DNA of 36,923 bases from Oxalobacteraceae bacterium (GCA_947464955.1 CANHZI010000023.1:1-36923); one strand, 5' to 3'; positions 18,661-27,566 are shown, counted from the stretch's first letter. Notes: generated by a model not told the origin, from the sequence alone. Translations and numbers: made by a program.

Positions 18661-21600
18661 TTAAGGCTGTTGCAAAGGAAATTCGACGAAGAAAATAGTG
18701 CCACCGAGCGGGTTGCTTTGGAAGCCTATTCTGCCGTCCATCTTCTCTACCATTTCTTTAGCGATCGCCAAACCTAAACCTGTACCATCTTTAGCCCGTG
18801 TATCAGATGCATCCGCTTGTGAGAATTTCTGGAATATACGCTCGCTAAATTCCGGCGGAATGCCAGGACCGCGATCAAGCACTTCAATCCGTATCCAATG
18901 ATTCTGATCGAGGCTTGCACGTAAAAGCACGCTCTCCCCTTTAGGCGAATACTTACACGCATTCGACATTAAGTTCGCCAGTACCTGAGCGAAACGATCG
19001 ACATCGACGCGAACCAAGCTATGTTCTACCTGATTTTCCATCGCCAAATTGACGCCTAGTTTTTGTGCAAACGCTTGATTCGACTCTATCACTTCGGCCA
19101 ATAATTGGGACACCGGCACAATCTGATAATTGAAGTCCATCATATTTGCTTCAATCTTCTGCATGTCGAGCAAATCATTGATCAAGCGCGCTAAACGTTC
19201 CGCATTGTTTAAGGCAATTTGCCCTAGTTTGGCTGCTGCTGCCGGCAACTCACCGGTTGCGCCACCAACCATCAATCCAAGACCGCCACGAATCGCGGTT
19301 AGCGGCGTTCGCAGCTCGTGGCTGACCGTAGAGACGAATTGCGTCTTCAGTTTCTCGACCCGCCGTTGCTCGGTCACGTCACGCACAATCAAAATGAATT
19401 TACGCTGCCCAGCGTCGGCGTACCCACTCAAAGACAACTCCGCAATAAACGCTGTGCCGCCCGCGCGCATCAGCTGCACTTCCATTTCAGTATGGCCTTT
19501 TTCGATGAAATCGGGTGCGGCAATCCCTTGCGCTAGACGTTCACTCAAATTATCAACACATAATTTGGTGAATACTTTGCCTTTCATTTCTTCAGCCGTC
19601 CAAGCAAAAATCTCCAAGCCCGCACGATTACAGGATTCGATGACCCAATTCTTATCTGTGGTGAGAATCGCATCAGCGGCATTTTGCAAGATTGCTTGCA
19701 TACGCTCAGCATTATCACGATTGAGCTGCTGCTGAGCCAATAATTCTTGTAAACGCACTGCGACCAATGACTCTAAACGTGCTTGGTCACGGGTGAGGTG
19801 GCCTACACGCCAACGATAGATTCCAAATAAAAGTCCACTCACCGCAAAAAACAATATCCATCTAAACCAAACGGTCTGCCAAAAACGCGGTGGAATAGAA
19901 ATGTTCAAGCTCGAGACATGGTCACTCCAAATTCCCAAATCATTAGTCGCTTTGATTTGAAATGTATATTCACCCGGATTCAGATTCGTATAGGTCGCAT
20001 TCCGATGATCGGCATCGACTTCTACCCAATCGCGATCAAATCCGGCCAATCGATAGGCATAGCGATTTTTTGGCGGATCGGTAAAATGAAGCGCCGCAAA
20101 CTCTATCGAAAAAACCGATTCCTGCTGGCGGATACTTAACGACTTCGGTGCTGTGACAGAGCCAACCAGCTGCACGCCGTGCGGTGCCTCGCCCGACTTG
20201 AGTGAACGATTGAAAACGCTAATATCAGTAATGGCAATCTGCGGCGCAACTGTGATGCGATTCACGAGTTCAGGGTAGACCGCGGTCATACCCTTGGTGC
20301 CGCCAAAATACAAAATGCCTTCAGCGCTGCGATAGGAAGGACCTGCAAAATTATCGGATAAACCATCGCTGACCGTGTATCGATATACCTCACCTGTATC
20401 TGGATCAAACCGAATCAAGCCATCGACCGTGCTCAGCCACAACATCCCACGCAGATCGCTCTCAATGGCAACGATTTTGGCAGTGCCGATACTGTTTTTA
20501 TCGTTGTAGCGTCGGAAACTGATACTGCCATCTTTTGCAGTCAGAATTTGATTTAAACCATTGATCGCACCGACCCAGATTCTCCCCTTTGCATCTTCAT
20601 GTAGGGAAGAAATATTATCTGCACTAATACTTGCCTCATTCTTTGCATCATGTCTAAAGTGTTTGAAGTTGCCAGTCGCTTTGTCCAACAAATCTAAACC
20701 GCCCCCGACCCATTCCGCACCAGCCCACAAACGGCCCGACTTGTCCTGCAAAATAACCGTCGTGCCTTTCGCGCTACGGCTGTTTAGATCCTTTGGATCA
20801 GGAGTAAATTTCCGATATTGATCCGCCTTAATATCATAACGAATCAAGCTGTCTCCCGTTCCCAACCACAATACATCCGGATCACCTGGCGCAACGACAT
20901 TGATGTAATCATCGGCAATACTACCGAAATGGAATACTTTGAATTGTTCACCCGCCTTATCAAGTCGATTTAGGCCAACCGATGTCCCCACCCACAAAGC
21001 GCCATCCTTCTCTTGATACATACTATACGCCAGATCATTGCTTAGACTTCCTTTGCGTAGTTTGTCGGCACGATATCGTTTTATTACCTCACCAGTCTTG
21101 GGATCAAACAGCGCCACGCCACTATTACTACTCAACCATAATCGACCATCGCCCTTGCCAACAATTCGCAATAAAGAATTATTTGGACGAGGATTATCTG
21201 CATCGGCATCAAAAGGAATGATCCGTTTGAAACCACGACTATTCAGATTAGTCAGCGCAATCCCATCGGTTAACGTCGCCACCCACAGCATGCCGCCACG
21301 ATCATGCAGGATGGCACGCACATCATCAGAGGGAAGACTATACGGATCAATCGCTTGTTTAACGAACTGTGTAAAGCGTTCATGCATCGGATCCCAACGC
21401 AGTAAGCCAGCGGACAGGGTGGCGGCCCACAATACCCCGTTTCTATCACTGTACAAGGCATTGACTCGACTCGATGGGCTATCAAGACGCCGGCGATGTG
21501 ACCAATCTGTCTTGGTGTTCCAACGCACTACACCATTTTCGGTGCCCATCCATAATTGATGCTGATCATCGATGTATAAAGAACGGACTATATTCAATTT

Positions 21601-22302
21601 GGAATCGGGCGCGCTGTCGTCATCGACGCGAAAATGCTGAAAACTATTGGATCCCGGTGCAAGATAATCAATCCCGGCGGGCCACGTGCCTGCCCACACC
21701 CCGCCCTGTTTATCGACGACTATCGTGTTGAGATCGTTTTTACCCAAACTATCTGGTCGCGCAGGATCATGCGCATACAAAGTAAATTTTCCAGTGGCAG
21801 GGTCAAAATGTTGCAGACCTCCCCAAGTCGCCAACCACAAGCCTTCTTTTCCATCGGAAACGATCGCCTTAATAATGCGTTGATTGCTCGGACCAGAATC
21901 GAGAATAAAGCGTTTGAAATCGTTAGTCTCTGGACTAAATAGTGCCAATCCATTCTGCGTACCAGCCCAAATTCGTCCCAGCTTATCCTCGAATAGAGCG
22001 GAAATACGATCATGCGGCAAACTGTTGGGATTATTCGCTTGGCTTTGATACTTCTCGCTGTGATAACCATCGAAGCGATATAAACCAGCATTATTTGTAC
22101 CTATCCACACAAAGCCTTGTCGATCTTGCAGCAAAGAGAGTGTTGATAGTTGATCAGCGCCCAAAGAAGAAAGGCGTTGGAAACGTAGCTCGGAAGTCGC
22201 TCCAGCAAAGACCGGCGCATGCGCACTGACAAACACCAGACCCATGAGGCTTAGCGTAAGGATTCCATGCTTTAATCTTTGCAGCAAATTCTTCAAGCGC
22301 AC
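18661..22302 (-). CDS. Beta-propeller sensor histidine kinase
   Basis: This is a 1213-residue membrane sensor. A signal peptide (1 to about 33) is followed by two seven-bladed propellers of Reg_prop repeats (about 40-700; recurring G.LWVGT and GIWAGT strands, for example QGFVWIGTNNAGLYRFDG), a Y_Y_Y domain (about 745-805), a transmembrane helix (about 811-829), a PAS domain (about 869-980), HisKA with phospho-acceptor His995 in SHELRTPLTA, and HATPase_c with N-box around 1110, G1 DRGPGIP at about 1143 and G2 GTGLGLAI at about 1173. It lacks the receiver and HTH domains found in the hybrid one-protein versions of this architecture. No response regulator is adjacent, so its partner is unknown; the ligand is probably a periplasmic carbohydrate or similar compound. 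Confidence 0.95.
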   Translation of the reverse strand: MRLKNLLQRLKHGILTLSLMGLVFVSAHAPVFAGATSELRFQRLSSLGADQLSTLSLLQDRQGFVWIGTNNAGLYRFDGYHSEKYQSQANNPNSLPHDRISALFEDKLGRIWAGTQNGLALFSPETNDFKRFILDSGPSNQRIIKAIVSDGKEGLWLATWGGLQHFDPATGKFTLYAHDPARPDSLGKNDLNTIVVDKQGGVWAGTWPAGIDYLAPGSNSFQHFRVDDDSAPDSKLNIVRSLYIDDQHQLWMGTENGVVRWNTKTDWSHRRRLDSPSSRVNALYSDRNGVLWAATLSAGLLRWDPMHERFTQFVKQAIDPYSLPSDDVRAILHDRGGMLWVATLTDGIALTNLNSRGFKRIIPFDADADNPRPNNSLLRIVGKGDGRLWLSSNSGVALFDPKTGEVIKRYRADKLRKGSLSNDLAYSMYQEKDGALWVGTSVGLNRLDKAGEQFKVFHFGSIADDYINVVAPGDPDVLWLGTGDSLIRYDIKADQYRKFTPDPKDLNSRSAKGTTVILQDKSGRLWAGAEWVGGGLDLLDKATGNFKHFRHDAKNEASISADNISSLHEDAKGRIWVGAINGLNQILTAKDGSISFRRYNDKNSIGTAKIVAIESDLRGMLWLSTVDGLIRFDPDTGEVYRYTVSDGLSDNFAGPSYRSAEGILYFGGTKGMTAVYPELVNRITVAPQIAITDISVFNRSLKSGEAPHGVQLVGSVTAPKSLSIRQQESVFSIEFAALHFTDPPKNRYAYRLAGFDRDWVEVDADHRNATYTNLNPGEYTFQIKATNDLGIWSDHVSSLNISIPPRFWQTVWFRWILFFAVSGLLFGIYRWRVGHLTRDQARLESLVAVRLQELLAQQQLNRDNAERMQAILQNAADAILTTDKNWVIESCNRAGLEIFAWTAEEMKGKVFTKLCVDNLSERLAQGIAAPDFIEKGHTEMEVQLMRAGGTAFIAELSLSGYADAGQRKFILIVRDVTEQRRVEKLKTQFVSTVSHELRTPLTAIRGGLGLMVGGATGELPAAAAKLGQIALNNAERLARLINDLLDMQKIEANMMDFNYQIVPVSQLLAEVIESNQAFAQKLGVNLAMENQVEHSLVRVDVDRFAQVLANLMSNACKYSPKGESVLLRASLDQNHWIRIEVLDRGPGIPPEFSERIFQKFSQADASDTRAKDGTGLGLAIAKEMVEKMDGRIGFQSNPLGGTIFFVEFPLQQP

Positions 22303-22719
22303 ACCCGATTTGTGAAGAGCCGCAACTTATAATTTTAACCATTTGCAAGTGCATCCCGTATCGATCAACTTTGCCAATGGAGTTACCGCATGTCAACACT
22401 TTTCCTCGGTCCTAGGCTGGAGCCACGATGTGAACAAGTGTTAAACAGTTTTTTTACAACAGGCTTATATCGGAATCTCCATTTTTGACTTTCGTCGACC
22501 TACGTCGACAGAATCTCAGTTCGACCTACAAATCGCCTTAACTTTGCGCCAATAAAGCAAAAGAACATGCCACGAGTTTGAAGTTGCGCAAATTCTCCCG
22601 CAAAAATCGCCTCTAGAATTCAAAATTCCAACTGAGCTGGAACAAGCAAAGTTTGGGTACCCAGACAATGCTCATTGCAGTGTGTTTCTCATGATTCTTT
22701 TTTGATATCGACCTGTAGC
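22303..22719. other. Divergent intergenic region with repeat
   Basis: A 417-base gap lies between the divergent kinase and exported-protein genes. GTCGAC-ctac-GTCGAC (22494-22509) is a dyad, and TCGACCTAC recurs at 22521-22529. Read on the other strand this gives TGTAGGTCGAACT and GTAGGTCGACG, like the GTAGGTCGG-type interspersed repeats of proteobacteria. No promoter could be assigned with confidence. Confidence 0.45.
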
Positions 22720-23202
22720 ATGCCTAAATCAAAGAACTCACGTAAAGCCTTTCTGCGCCTTTTGCTGTTATGTTCGGCATCTGTTTTTCTCTTATTTCTC
22801 AGCGCCATGTATTGCGGCACGACGCTGGCCATGGGCATCGATCTCAAACACCTTGAGGGACAATGGCAAGGCGAATGGCGGCCATACGAAAAAAAATACC
22901 AGCATAACGTGGGGTCACTTCCAGTGACTTTCGTCGTTACTGACAAACTTGAGCTCAGTGGCAACATCGGCGGCACAAGTTTCCTTAGCCACAAAACCGA
23001 AAACCAAGAAAAACAGTTCCTAGTTTACGCTAAGTTGAGCAAGCCTATCGCATTCGCACCAGATGCACCAAAAGACCATCTAATCATCATCATGACCAAG
23101 ATCGATCAAGATCAGCTCGTGGCCGATGTCCACTTCAAGTCGCGTTTTGGCTTTGATTTCAGCATGCACCCGGGTGAACTCAAGGCGCGCAAGGCAAAAT
23201 AA
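22720..23202 (+). CDS. Hypothetical exported protein
   Basis: The product starting at the ATG at 22720 has 160 residues: a basic start MPKSKNSRKAF, one long hydrophobic segment (LRLLLLCSASVFLLFLSAMYCG) that may be a signal peptide or anchor, then a soluble domain with paired strands (LEGQWQGEW, VTFVVTDKLELSGNI, FDFSMHPGELKA). The pattern recalls small lipocalin-like or beta-sandwich proteins, but I do not recognise a family. The codons upstream of 22720 are not protein-like, which decides the start. Confidence 0.65.
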   Translation: MPKSKNSRKAFLRLLLLCSASVFLLFLSAMYCGTTLAMGIDLKHLEGQWQGEWRPYEKKYQHNVGSLPVTFVVTDKLELSGNIGGTSFLSHKTENQEKQFLVYAKLSKPIAFAPDAPKDHLIIIMTKIDQDQLVADVHFKSRFGFDFSMHPGELKARKAK

Positions 23203-23311
23203 TCGTCCCTGAGAAAACCTACGGCGCGAGGCTAAGACCCGCATTTCCGCTAATTCCGGCTGTTTTCCGCTATCATGCTACAGTTTTTAATTGTCCCCAG
23301 AGAATAGCATC

Positions 23312-23788
23312 ATGATTATTGATAAAGATACCGTCGTTACTTTGCGCCTAACTGTGAGTGAAAGTACGGGCAAAGTGTTAGAAGATGGCAAAACACCCGT
23401 GGCCTATTTGCATGGTGGCTACGACAACTTGCTACCGAAAATTGAAGAAGCATTGCAAGGCCAAGCCGCGGGTTTCAAAGCGAATCTAACTTTGCCGCCT
23501 GAAGATGCATTTGGTGTGCGTGACGAGAGCTTGTTGCGTACGATTTCAAAAAAAGATTTTCCACCAGGGGTCAAAGTCGGCGGTGCGATGCAAGGCGTGA
23601 ACGATCAAGGTGAAGAAACTGTCTACACCGTACTGAAGATCAAGGGCGACCAAGTGATGTTAGATGGTAATCATCCACTCGCAGGTAAAACCTTGAAAGT
23701 GGGTTTGAGTGTCTTAGAAGTACGTCCTGCAACACATGAAGAAATCGCTCATCGCCACGTTCATGGCGAGCATGGCCATCATCATTAA
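23312..23788 (+). CDS. slyD: FKBP-type peptidyl-prolyl isomerase, SlyD-like
   Basis: The 158-residue cytoplasmic protein has the SlyD arrangement: a split FKBP domain (VVTLRLTVSESTGKVLEDG and VAYLHGGYDNLLPKIEEALQGQ) with the chaperone 'insert in flap' domain in between (EDAFGVRDESLLRTISKKDFPPGVKVGGAMQ), then NHPLAGKTLKVGLSVLEVR. The C-terminal tail HRHVHGEHGHHH is histidine-rich, as in SlyD, where it binds nickel and other metals. It may serve protein folding and metallocentre assembly; no nickel genes are nearby, so the link is general only. Confidence 0.9.
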   Translation: MIIDKDTVVTLRLTVSESTGKVLEDGKTPVAYLHGGYDNLLPKIEEALQGQAAGFKANLTLPPEDAFGVRDESLLRTISKKDFPPGVKVGGAMQGVNDQGEETVYTVLKIKGDQVMLDGNHPLAGKTLKVGLSVLEVRPATHEEIAHRHVHGEHGHHH

Positions 23789-23801
23789 TCGTTGATAAAA
23801 A

Positions 23802-23834
23802 TTGGCGGCATGAACTCGCTTTCATGCCTGCCAA
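23802..23834 (-). terminator. Terminator between convergent slyD and amidohydrolase genes
   Basis: TTGGCGGCATGAA (23802-23814) pairs with TTCATGCC-t-GCCAA (23821-23834) around a six-base loop. On the minus strand the stem is followed by TTTTT (complement of 23797-23801), giving a good intrinsic terminator for the amidohydrolase; it may also slow transcripts arriving from slyD on the other strand. Confidence 0.8.
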
Positions 23835-23841
23835 AGTTCAA

Positions 23842-25539
23842 TTATTTTTGACGCGCGGTGTTTGGTTTAAGCCGATCAAACACCAGCTTTCCTCCGACTA
23901 TCGTCATATCAACTTTCACATCCTTGATACGTTCTGCTTTGATCTGAAAAATGTCTTCGGATAGCAACACCATATCCGCCCATTTTCCAACGCTGATACT
24001 CCCCTTATTCTGTTCCTGAAACTCGGCATAAGCAGAGCCCATGGTATAGCCGTACACCACTTCCGCGACGCTCAGCTTTTGTTCTGGGTACCAGCCTTGC
24101 GGATGCTTGCCATCGAGCGTGGATCGGCTCACCGCGGCATATATCGTTGCGAGCGGATCTAAAGGTGCGACCGTCCAATCACTACCAATCGCCAACCTCA
24201 CGCCGTGCTGTAGAAAGCTGCGAAAAGCATAAGTACGACTCGCGCGATCACTGCCTATACGTTGATCGACAAATCGTCCATCATCAATCGCATGATAAGG
24301 CTGCACCGACGCAATCACATTGAGTGCCGCAAAGCGCGCGAAATCTTTAGCCGCCAAATGCTGAGCGTGCTCAATACGCAAACGGCGATCACGCGGTCCG
24401 TGCAATCGCTGCATCTCTTCAATCAGATCGAGTGTTGCAGAAATACCGGCATCGCCAATCGCATGAATACAAAGTTGATTGCCCGCCGCATCTGCTTTCA
24501 TTAAGCGTTCACGCATTTGCTGCTGATTGAGCATTTCTGCTGACAACATGCCGCGCGTCTCAGGGGTATCGGTATAGGCTTGTTCGAAATAAGCAGTACT
24601 TGAGCCCAGTGATCCATCTGCATAAGTTTTAAAGGCACCCATGCGCAAAAAGTCGCTACCAAAGCCACGTCGAATACCGAGCTTCACCACCTCATCAACA
24701 TACTCTAACATCGGAGCCACATACATACGCGAACTAAGCTCGCCGCGCTCTGCAAGCGCTGCATAAATTGCGATATCACTTAAGAGTGGGTTCATATCTT
24801 GCAGACTCGTCACACCTTGGGTCAGTGCGTACTGCAAACCGGCTTTGATGGTGCGCAAGCGTTTCTCTTTGCTCGGTTCAGGGATCACTTTAAACACATA
24901 ATCCATTGCAGCATCGCGCAACAAACCCGTGGGATTACCATCTTTGTCGCGCACGATCTCGCCACCGGGTATATCAGGCGTATTGCGATCGATACCCGCT
25001 AATTTCAAAACTACAGAATTTGCCACCGCCATATGCCCATCATAACGTGTGACAAATACAGGACGATTAGCGGTAAGTGCATCAATCATTTGTCGCGTGG
25101 GCAGTTGTGGTTGAGCGAAGGCTTGGTCGTCCCAATTGCCGCCCAAAATCCACTCGCCCTCGGGCATCTTGGCTGCATGAGAGGCGATTCGCTGTGCAAA
25201 TTCCTGCGGTGAAGCGGCATCTTTTAATTCGACTTCTGAAAGCGAGTTACCACCATCGGCGAAATGCACATGCGCATCGTTGAAGCCAGGCAGCAAACGT
25301 CTTCCTTTGGCATCGATTACCGCAGTATGCTTGCCGCGCCAAGCCATGACCTTGTTCTCTGAGCCGACGGCAACTATCCGATTGTGCAAGACGGCTACAG
25401 CTTGCGCCTGGGGCTTATTTACATCGACCGTCCATACCTTTGCATTGTGTATGATCAGATCTGCTGCGGGCTTTTGCGCAAAGGTGTCGGTCACCATGGC
25501 ACTCGTTACTAGCATGACGCTGAGAATGAGATAACGCAT
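23842..25539 (-). CDS. Exported amidohydrolase, YtcJ-like
   Basis: The 565-residue protein begins with a signal peptide (MRYLILSVMLVTSAMVTDTFA) and contains the metal-dependent amidohydrolase fold of the YtcJ group (Amidohydro_3). The metal ligands fit GFNDAHVHFADGG (HxH in strand 1), CIHAIGDAG, RIEHAQHL and the final aspartate in AIGSDWTVAPLDP. The C-terminal strand GKWADMVLLSEDIFQI is typical. The substrate is unknown; relatives hydrolyse cyclic amides, imides or similar compounds. I choose the ATG at 25539 because AGGAG lies just upstream. A degenerate RAYT gene ends only 20 bases before this start on the same strand, so both may share a transcript. Confidence 0.92.
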   Translation of the reverse strand: MRYLILSVMLVTSAMVTDTFAQKPAADLIIHNAKVWTVDVNKPQAQAVAVLHNRIVAVGSENKVMAWRGKHTAVIDAKGRRLLPGFNDAHVHFADGGNSLSEVELKDAASPQEFAQRIASHAAKMPEGEWILGGNWDDQAFAQPQLPTRQMIDALTANRPVFVTRYDGHMAVANSVVLKLAGIDRNTPDIPGGEIVRDKDGNPTGLLRDAAMDYVFKVIPEPSKEKRLRTIKAGLQYALTQGVTSLQDMNPLLSDIAIYAALAERGELSSRMYVAPMLEYVDEVVKLGIRRGFGSDFLRMGAFKTYADGSLGSSTAYFEQAYTDTPETRGMLSAEMLNQQQMRERLMKADAAGNQLCIHAIGDAGISATLDLIEEMQRLHGPRDRRLRIEHAQHLAAKDFARFAALNVIASVQPYHAIDDGRFVDQRIGSDRASRTYAFRSFLQHGVRLAIGSDWTVAPLDPLATIYAAVSRSTLDGKHPQGWYPEQKLSVAEVVYGYTMGSAYAEFQEQNKGSISVGKWADMVLLSEDIFQIKAERIKDVKVDMTIVGGKLVFDRLKPNTARQK

Positions 25540-25559
25540 GGTGTTTGCTCCTAATAGGT

Positions 25560-26258
25560 TCAATCGCTAGGTTTATGTTTGCGCGGACGCCCCCTCGGCA
25601 CAGGTTCTACTCTGCGCTCGGTGAGTTTCGCCATCTCAGCCTTGTACATGTCAGAACCGAGAACCCAGGCTTTGCTGGTGGCATTCGTAATAGCGCTGAA
25701 ATTGGCGGAAGACAAACCACGTTCGAGCAGTTCACGATAAGCCGCTTCGCGTTGGAAAGGCGTATTCCCCAAGCCCCAATACATCGCATGATCAGCAACC
25801 AAAGGGTCCGCTCGCAAACCTAAATGGTGCTGACAGCTGGACCACGGATAGTTTACAGGCTCTTGCGCCAAGTGCAGTCGAACTGCCATCTCTTCAATCA
25901 ACACACAACAAGGCAAGAAGTAAGTTGATGCTTCAATCACTGTTGCTTTGAAACGTCCTTGCCACAATAAGCCACTGCGCTTGTACTTCGCATTGAAATA
26001 CGGAACATAGTAGCGCCCCAGCCATTGCATCATCTTGCCAAGTGCGAGCTCATCATTCGGTGTTGCAAGTAGATGGAAGCGATCAGGCAAAATACTATAC
26101 GCATGCAAAGCCACACCAAATTGCTTCGCGCCCGACTTTAACCAATCGAGAAAAGCCGTGAAGTCGGCGCTATCGACGAACAAGGTTTTGCCGTCGATAC
26201 CGGACTGCGTAATATGGTGCGCTTGATGGGGAATAACCAGACGCGGAAGTCTTGCCAT
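25560..26258 (-). CDS. REP-associated tyrosine transposase relative, altered HUH motif
   Basis: This is a 232-residue Y1-type (IS200-like/RAYT) protein from the conserved start MARLPRLVIP; the frame is open upstream to 26309 but that part is not conserved in style. The scaffold is typical: HHITQSG near 20, HAYSILPDRFHLLATP, RYYVPYFNAKYKRSGLLWQGRFKATV, NYPWSSCQHHLG and a GRPRKH tail. In active relatives the first two motifs read HAYVLMPNHLHLLATP and CSRYIELNPVRAGLV. Here the HUH histidine is replaced (DRFH) and the RYIELNPVRAG stretch is degraded (VLIEEMAVRLHL), while a tyrosine in YFL remains. The reading frame is intact. Loss of the strand-cleaving residue suggests the protein is inactive as a transposase or has been recruited to another role. 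Confidence 0.85.
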   Translation of the reverse strand: MARLPRLVIPHQAHHITQSGIDGKTLFVDSADFTAFLDWLKSGAKQFGVALHAYSILPDRFHLLATPNDELALGKMMQWLGRYYVPYFNAKYKRSGLLWQGRFKATVIEASTYFLPCCVLIEEMAVRLHLAQEPVNYPWSSCQHHLGLRADPLVADHAMYWGLGNTPFQREAAYRELLERGLSSANFSAITNATSKAWVLGSDMYKAEMAKLTERRVEPVPRGRPRKHKPSD

Positions 26259-26348
26259 TTGTGTTCTACCAATGCCTAAATTAATTAGGGACATTGTAGT
26301 GGAAATCACGACAAACGCCTACGCGAGCTTGGCGCATCGCTCGGCAGA

Positions 26349-26621
26349 TCATGCCAATTCGGTTTCAACCATCTTAAGTTTGCAACGCGGTAGCGTCAAT
26401 TTCACCATCTTAAGAAGCAGCTGTGCGATTGCTTTCGCTTCGTGTAAACCAATGGCATGTATCGCAACCGCCTGCGGCTGGAGGCGACGCAACTCTCTCA
26501 ATAAAGCGAGGAGGTGAAGATGGCGCTTCTCTGCTTGGCCTTGCGAGAAAGCAGTCTTTAGCTCCAATGTGCCTGAGCGTAAATCGATATGCAGCTGAAT
26601 GTTGAGAACAGGAGTATTCAT
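26349..26621 (-). CDS. Hypothetical small protein
   Basis: The 90-residue frame from an ATG at 26619-26621 gives well-formed sequence: a strand-rich start (VLNIQLHIDLRSGTLELKTAF), then a long helix (KRHLHLLALLRELRRL) and a second helix (HEAKAIAQLLLKMVKLTL). An AGAGG lies about 12 bases before the start. The family is not recognised. It lies between the RAYT gene and the nitrate cluster on the opposite strand to the cluster. Confidence 0.45.
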   Translation of the reverse strand: MNTPVLNIQLHIDLRSGTLELKTAFSQGQAEKRHLHLLALLRELRRLQPQAVAIHAIGLHEAKAIAQLLLKMVKLTLPRCKLKMVETELA

Positions 26622-26838
26622 TTTGGCTTTGCGCCTCTAAAGTTAATCGAGCGATGACTTTAGAACTGACTTGTGAAGTCATGATGTGCTGCATGTGAAC
26701 TTTCGCTTTCATTGATTTCCATGCCAAAAACTCTATTATCAGAACCAACTCATGATCTTGGCGCGATACTTGCATTCACTTAGACCCCGATACACAAAAC
26801 GACCGAGACCGAATCTAACGCTCTGCAAAGGAGATAAC

Positions 26839-27510
26839 TTGCTCGACCCGCATGCCACTAGCTTGAGAATCGTGGTGATTAATACTGTAGAAGAGACTGT
26901 AGATGGCACAGTAGACCACTCATCGCTGTCAGAAGCTGATGCTGACCCGGTAATGCAGCGTCAACGTGCACGTTCACGTGACCTCAGAATTGGTCTGCTA
27001 CAAGCGGGATACAACGTAGTCGCCTCGATTCCTGGTGATATCTACTTGGTAGAACGTCTGACTCAACTACAGCCAGATCTCATCATTATTGATGCAGAGT
27101 CCGATGCGCGCGACGTGCTTGAGGACTTAGTCATGGTCAGCCGTGACGCCCCTCGCCCTATCGTCCTCTTTACTGAAGAAGGCACACCCTCACAACTCGA
27201 AGCGGCGATGAGCGCCGGGGTCTCCGCCTATGTGGTTGCAGGCTTACAAGTAGAACGAGTGAAGCCGGTATTAGAAGTGGCGGTGGCGCGCTTCAACGCA
27301 GATCAGAAACTACGTACCGAGTTAAGCGAAACAAAAAACAAATTAGCCGAACGTAAAATCATTGATAGAGCCAAGGGCATCCTAATGGAAAAGCATCATT
27401 TGAGCGAAAACGATGCTTATCAAAAGTTACGTAAACAAGCGATGGAGAAGAATCTCAAATTGGTCGACTTGGCCCAACGCATACTCGATGTTGCCGACCT
27501 ACTCGGTTGA
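26839..27510 (+). CDS. nasT: NasT-like ANTAR antiterminator
   Basis: I start at the TTG at 26839 (223 residues) because AAAGGAG lies six bases before it; the ATG at 26752 lacks a ribosome site. The N-terminal receiver-like domain (LRIVVINT, LLQAGYNVVAS, LQPDLIIIDAESDARDVLEDL, SAYVVAGL, PRPIVLFTEE) is followed by a C-terminal ANTAR RNA-binding domain (LAERKIIDRAKGILMEKHHLSENDAYQKLRKQAMEKNLKL, split here to note the K/R-rich core). NasT of this kind binds leader RNA of nitrate assimilation operons and prevents termination when nitrate or nitrite is present, usually together with the sensor NasS. A stretch of about 30 residues between the first strand and LLQAGYN (residues about 15-45) is longer than in usual NasT. 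No NasS gene is adjacent; the first gene downstream is nrtA. Cytoplasmic. Confidence 0.9.
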   Translation: MLDPHATSLRIVVINTVEETVDGTVDHSSLSEADADPVMQRQRARSRDLRIGLLQAGYNVVASIPGDIYLVERLTQLQPDLIIIDAESDARDVLEDLVMVSRDAPRPIVLFTEEGTPSQLEAAMSAGVSAYVVAGLQVERVKPVLEVAVARFNADQKLRTELSETKNKLAERKIIDRAKGILMEKHHLSENDAYQKLRKQAMEKNLKLVDLAQRILDVADLLG

Positions 27511-27529
27511 TACCAGTTCGCGTGCGTTT

Positions 27530-27566
27530 TTGGTGCAACGCACCAATTTGGCATCCAATTCGGTGC
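27530..27566 (+). promoter_or_regulatory. NtrC-like enhancer half sites
   Basis: GGTGC-AAC-GCACC, then AATTT, GGCATCC, AATTC and GGTGC (27532-27566) form a chain of half sites. NtrC binds dyads of the form GCACC-N5-GGTGC, and GCACC-AATTT-GG matches one and a half arms, while GCATCCAATTCGGTGC is close but one base too long. The location, about 90-125 bases upstream of the predicted start site, suits an enhancer. Assignment is inferred. Confidence 0.55.

Noticed and set aside
26752-26838. Upstream ATG extension of nasT
   Set aside because: No ribosome site before 26752, a strong one before the TTG at 26839, and the extension is not protein-like.
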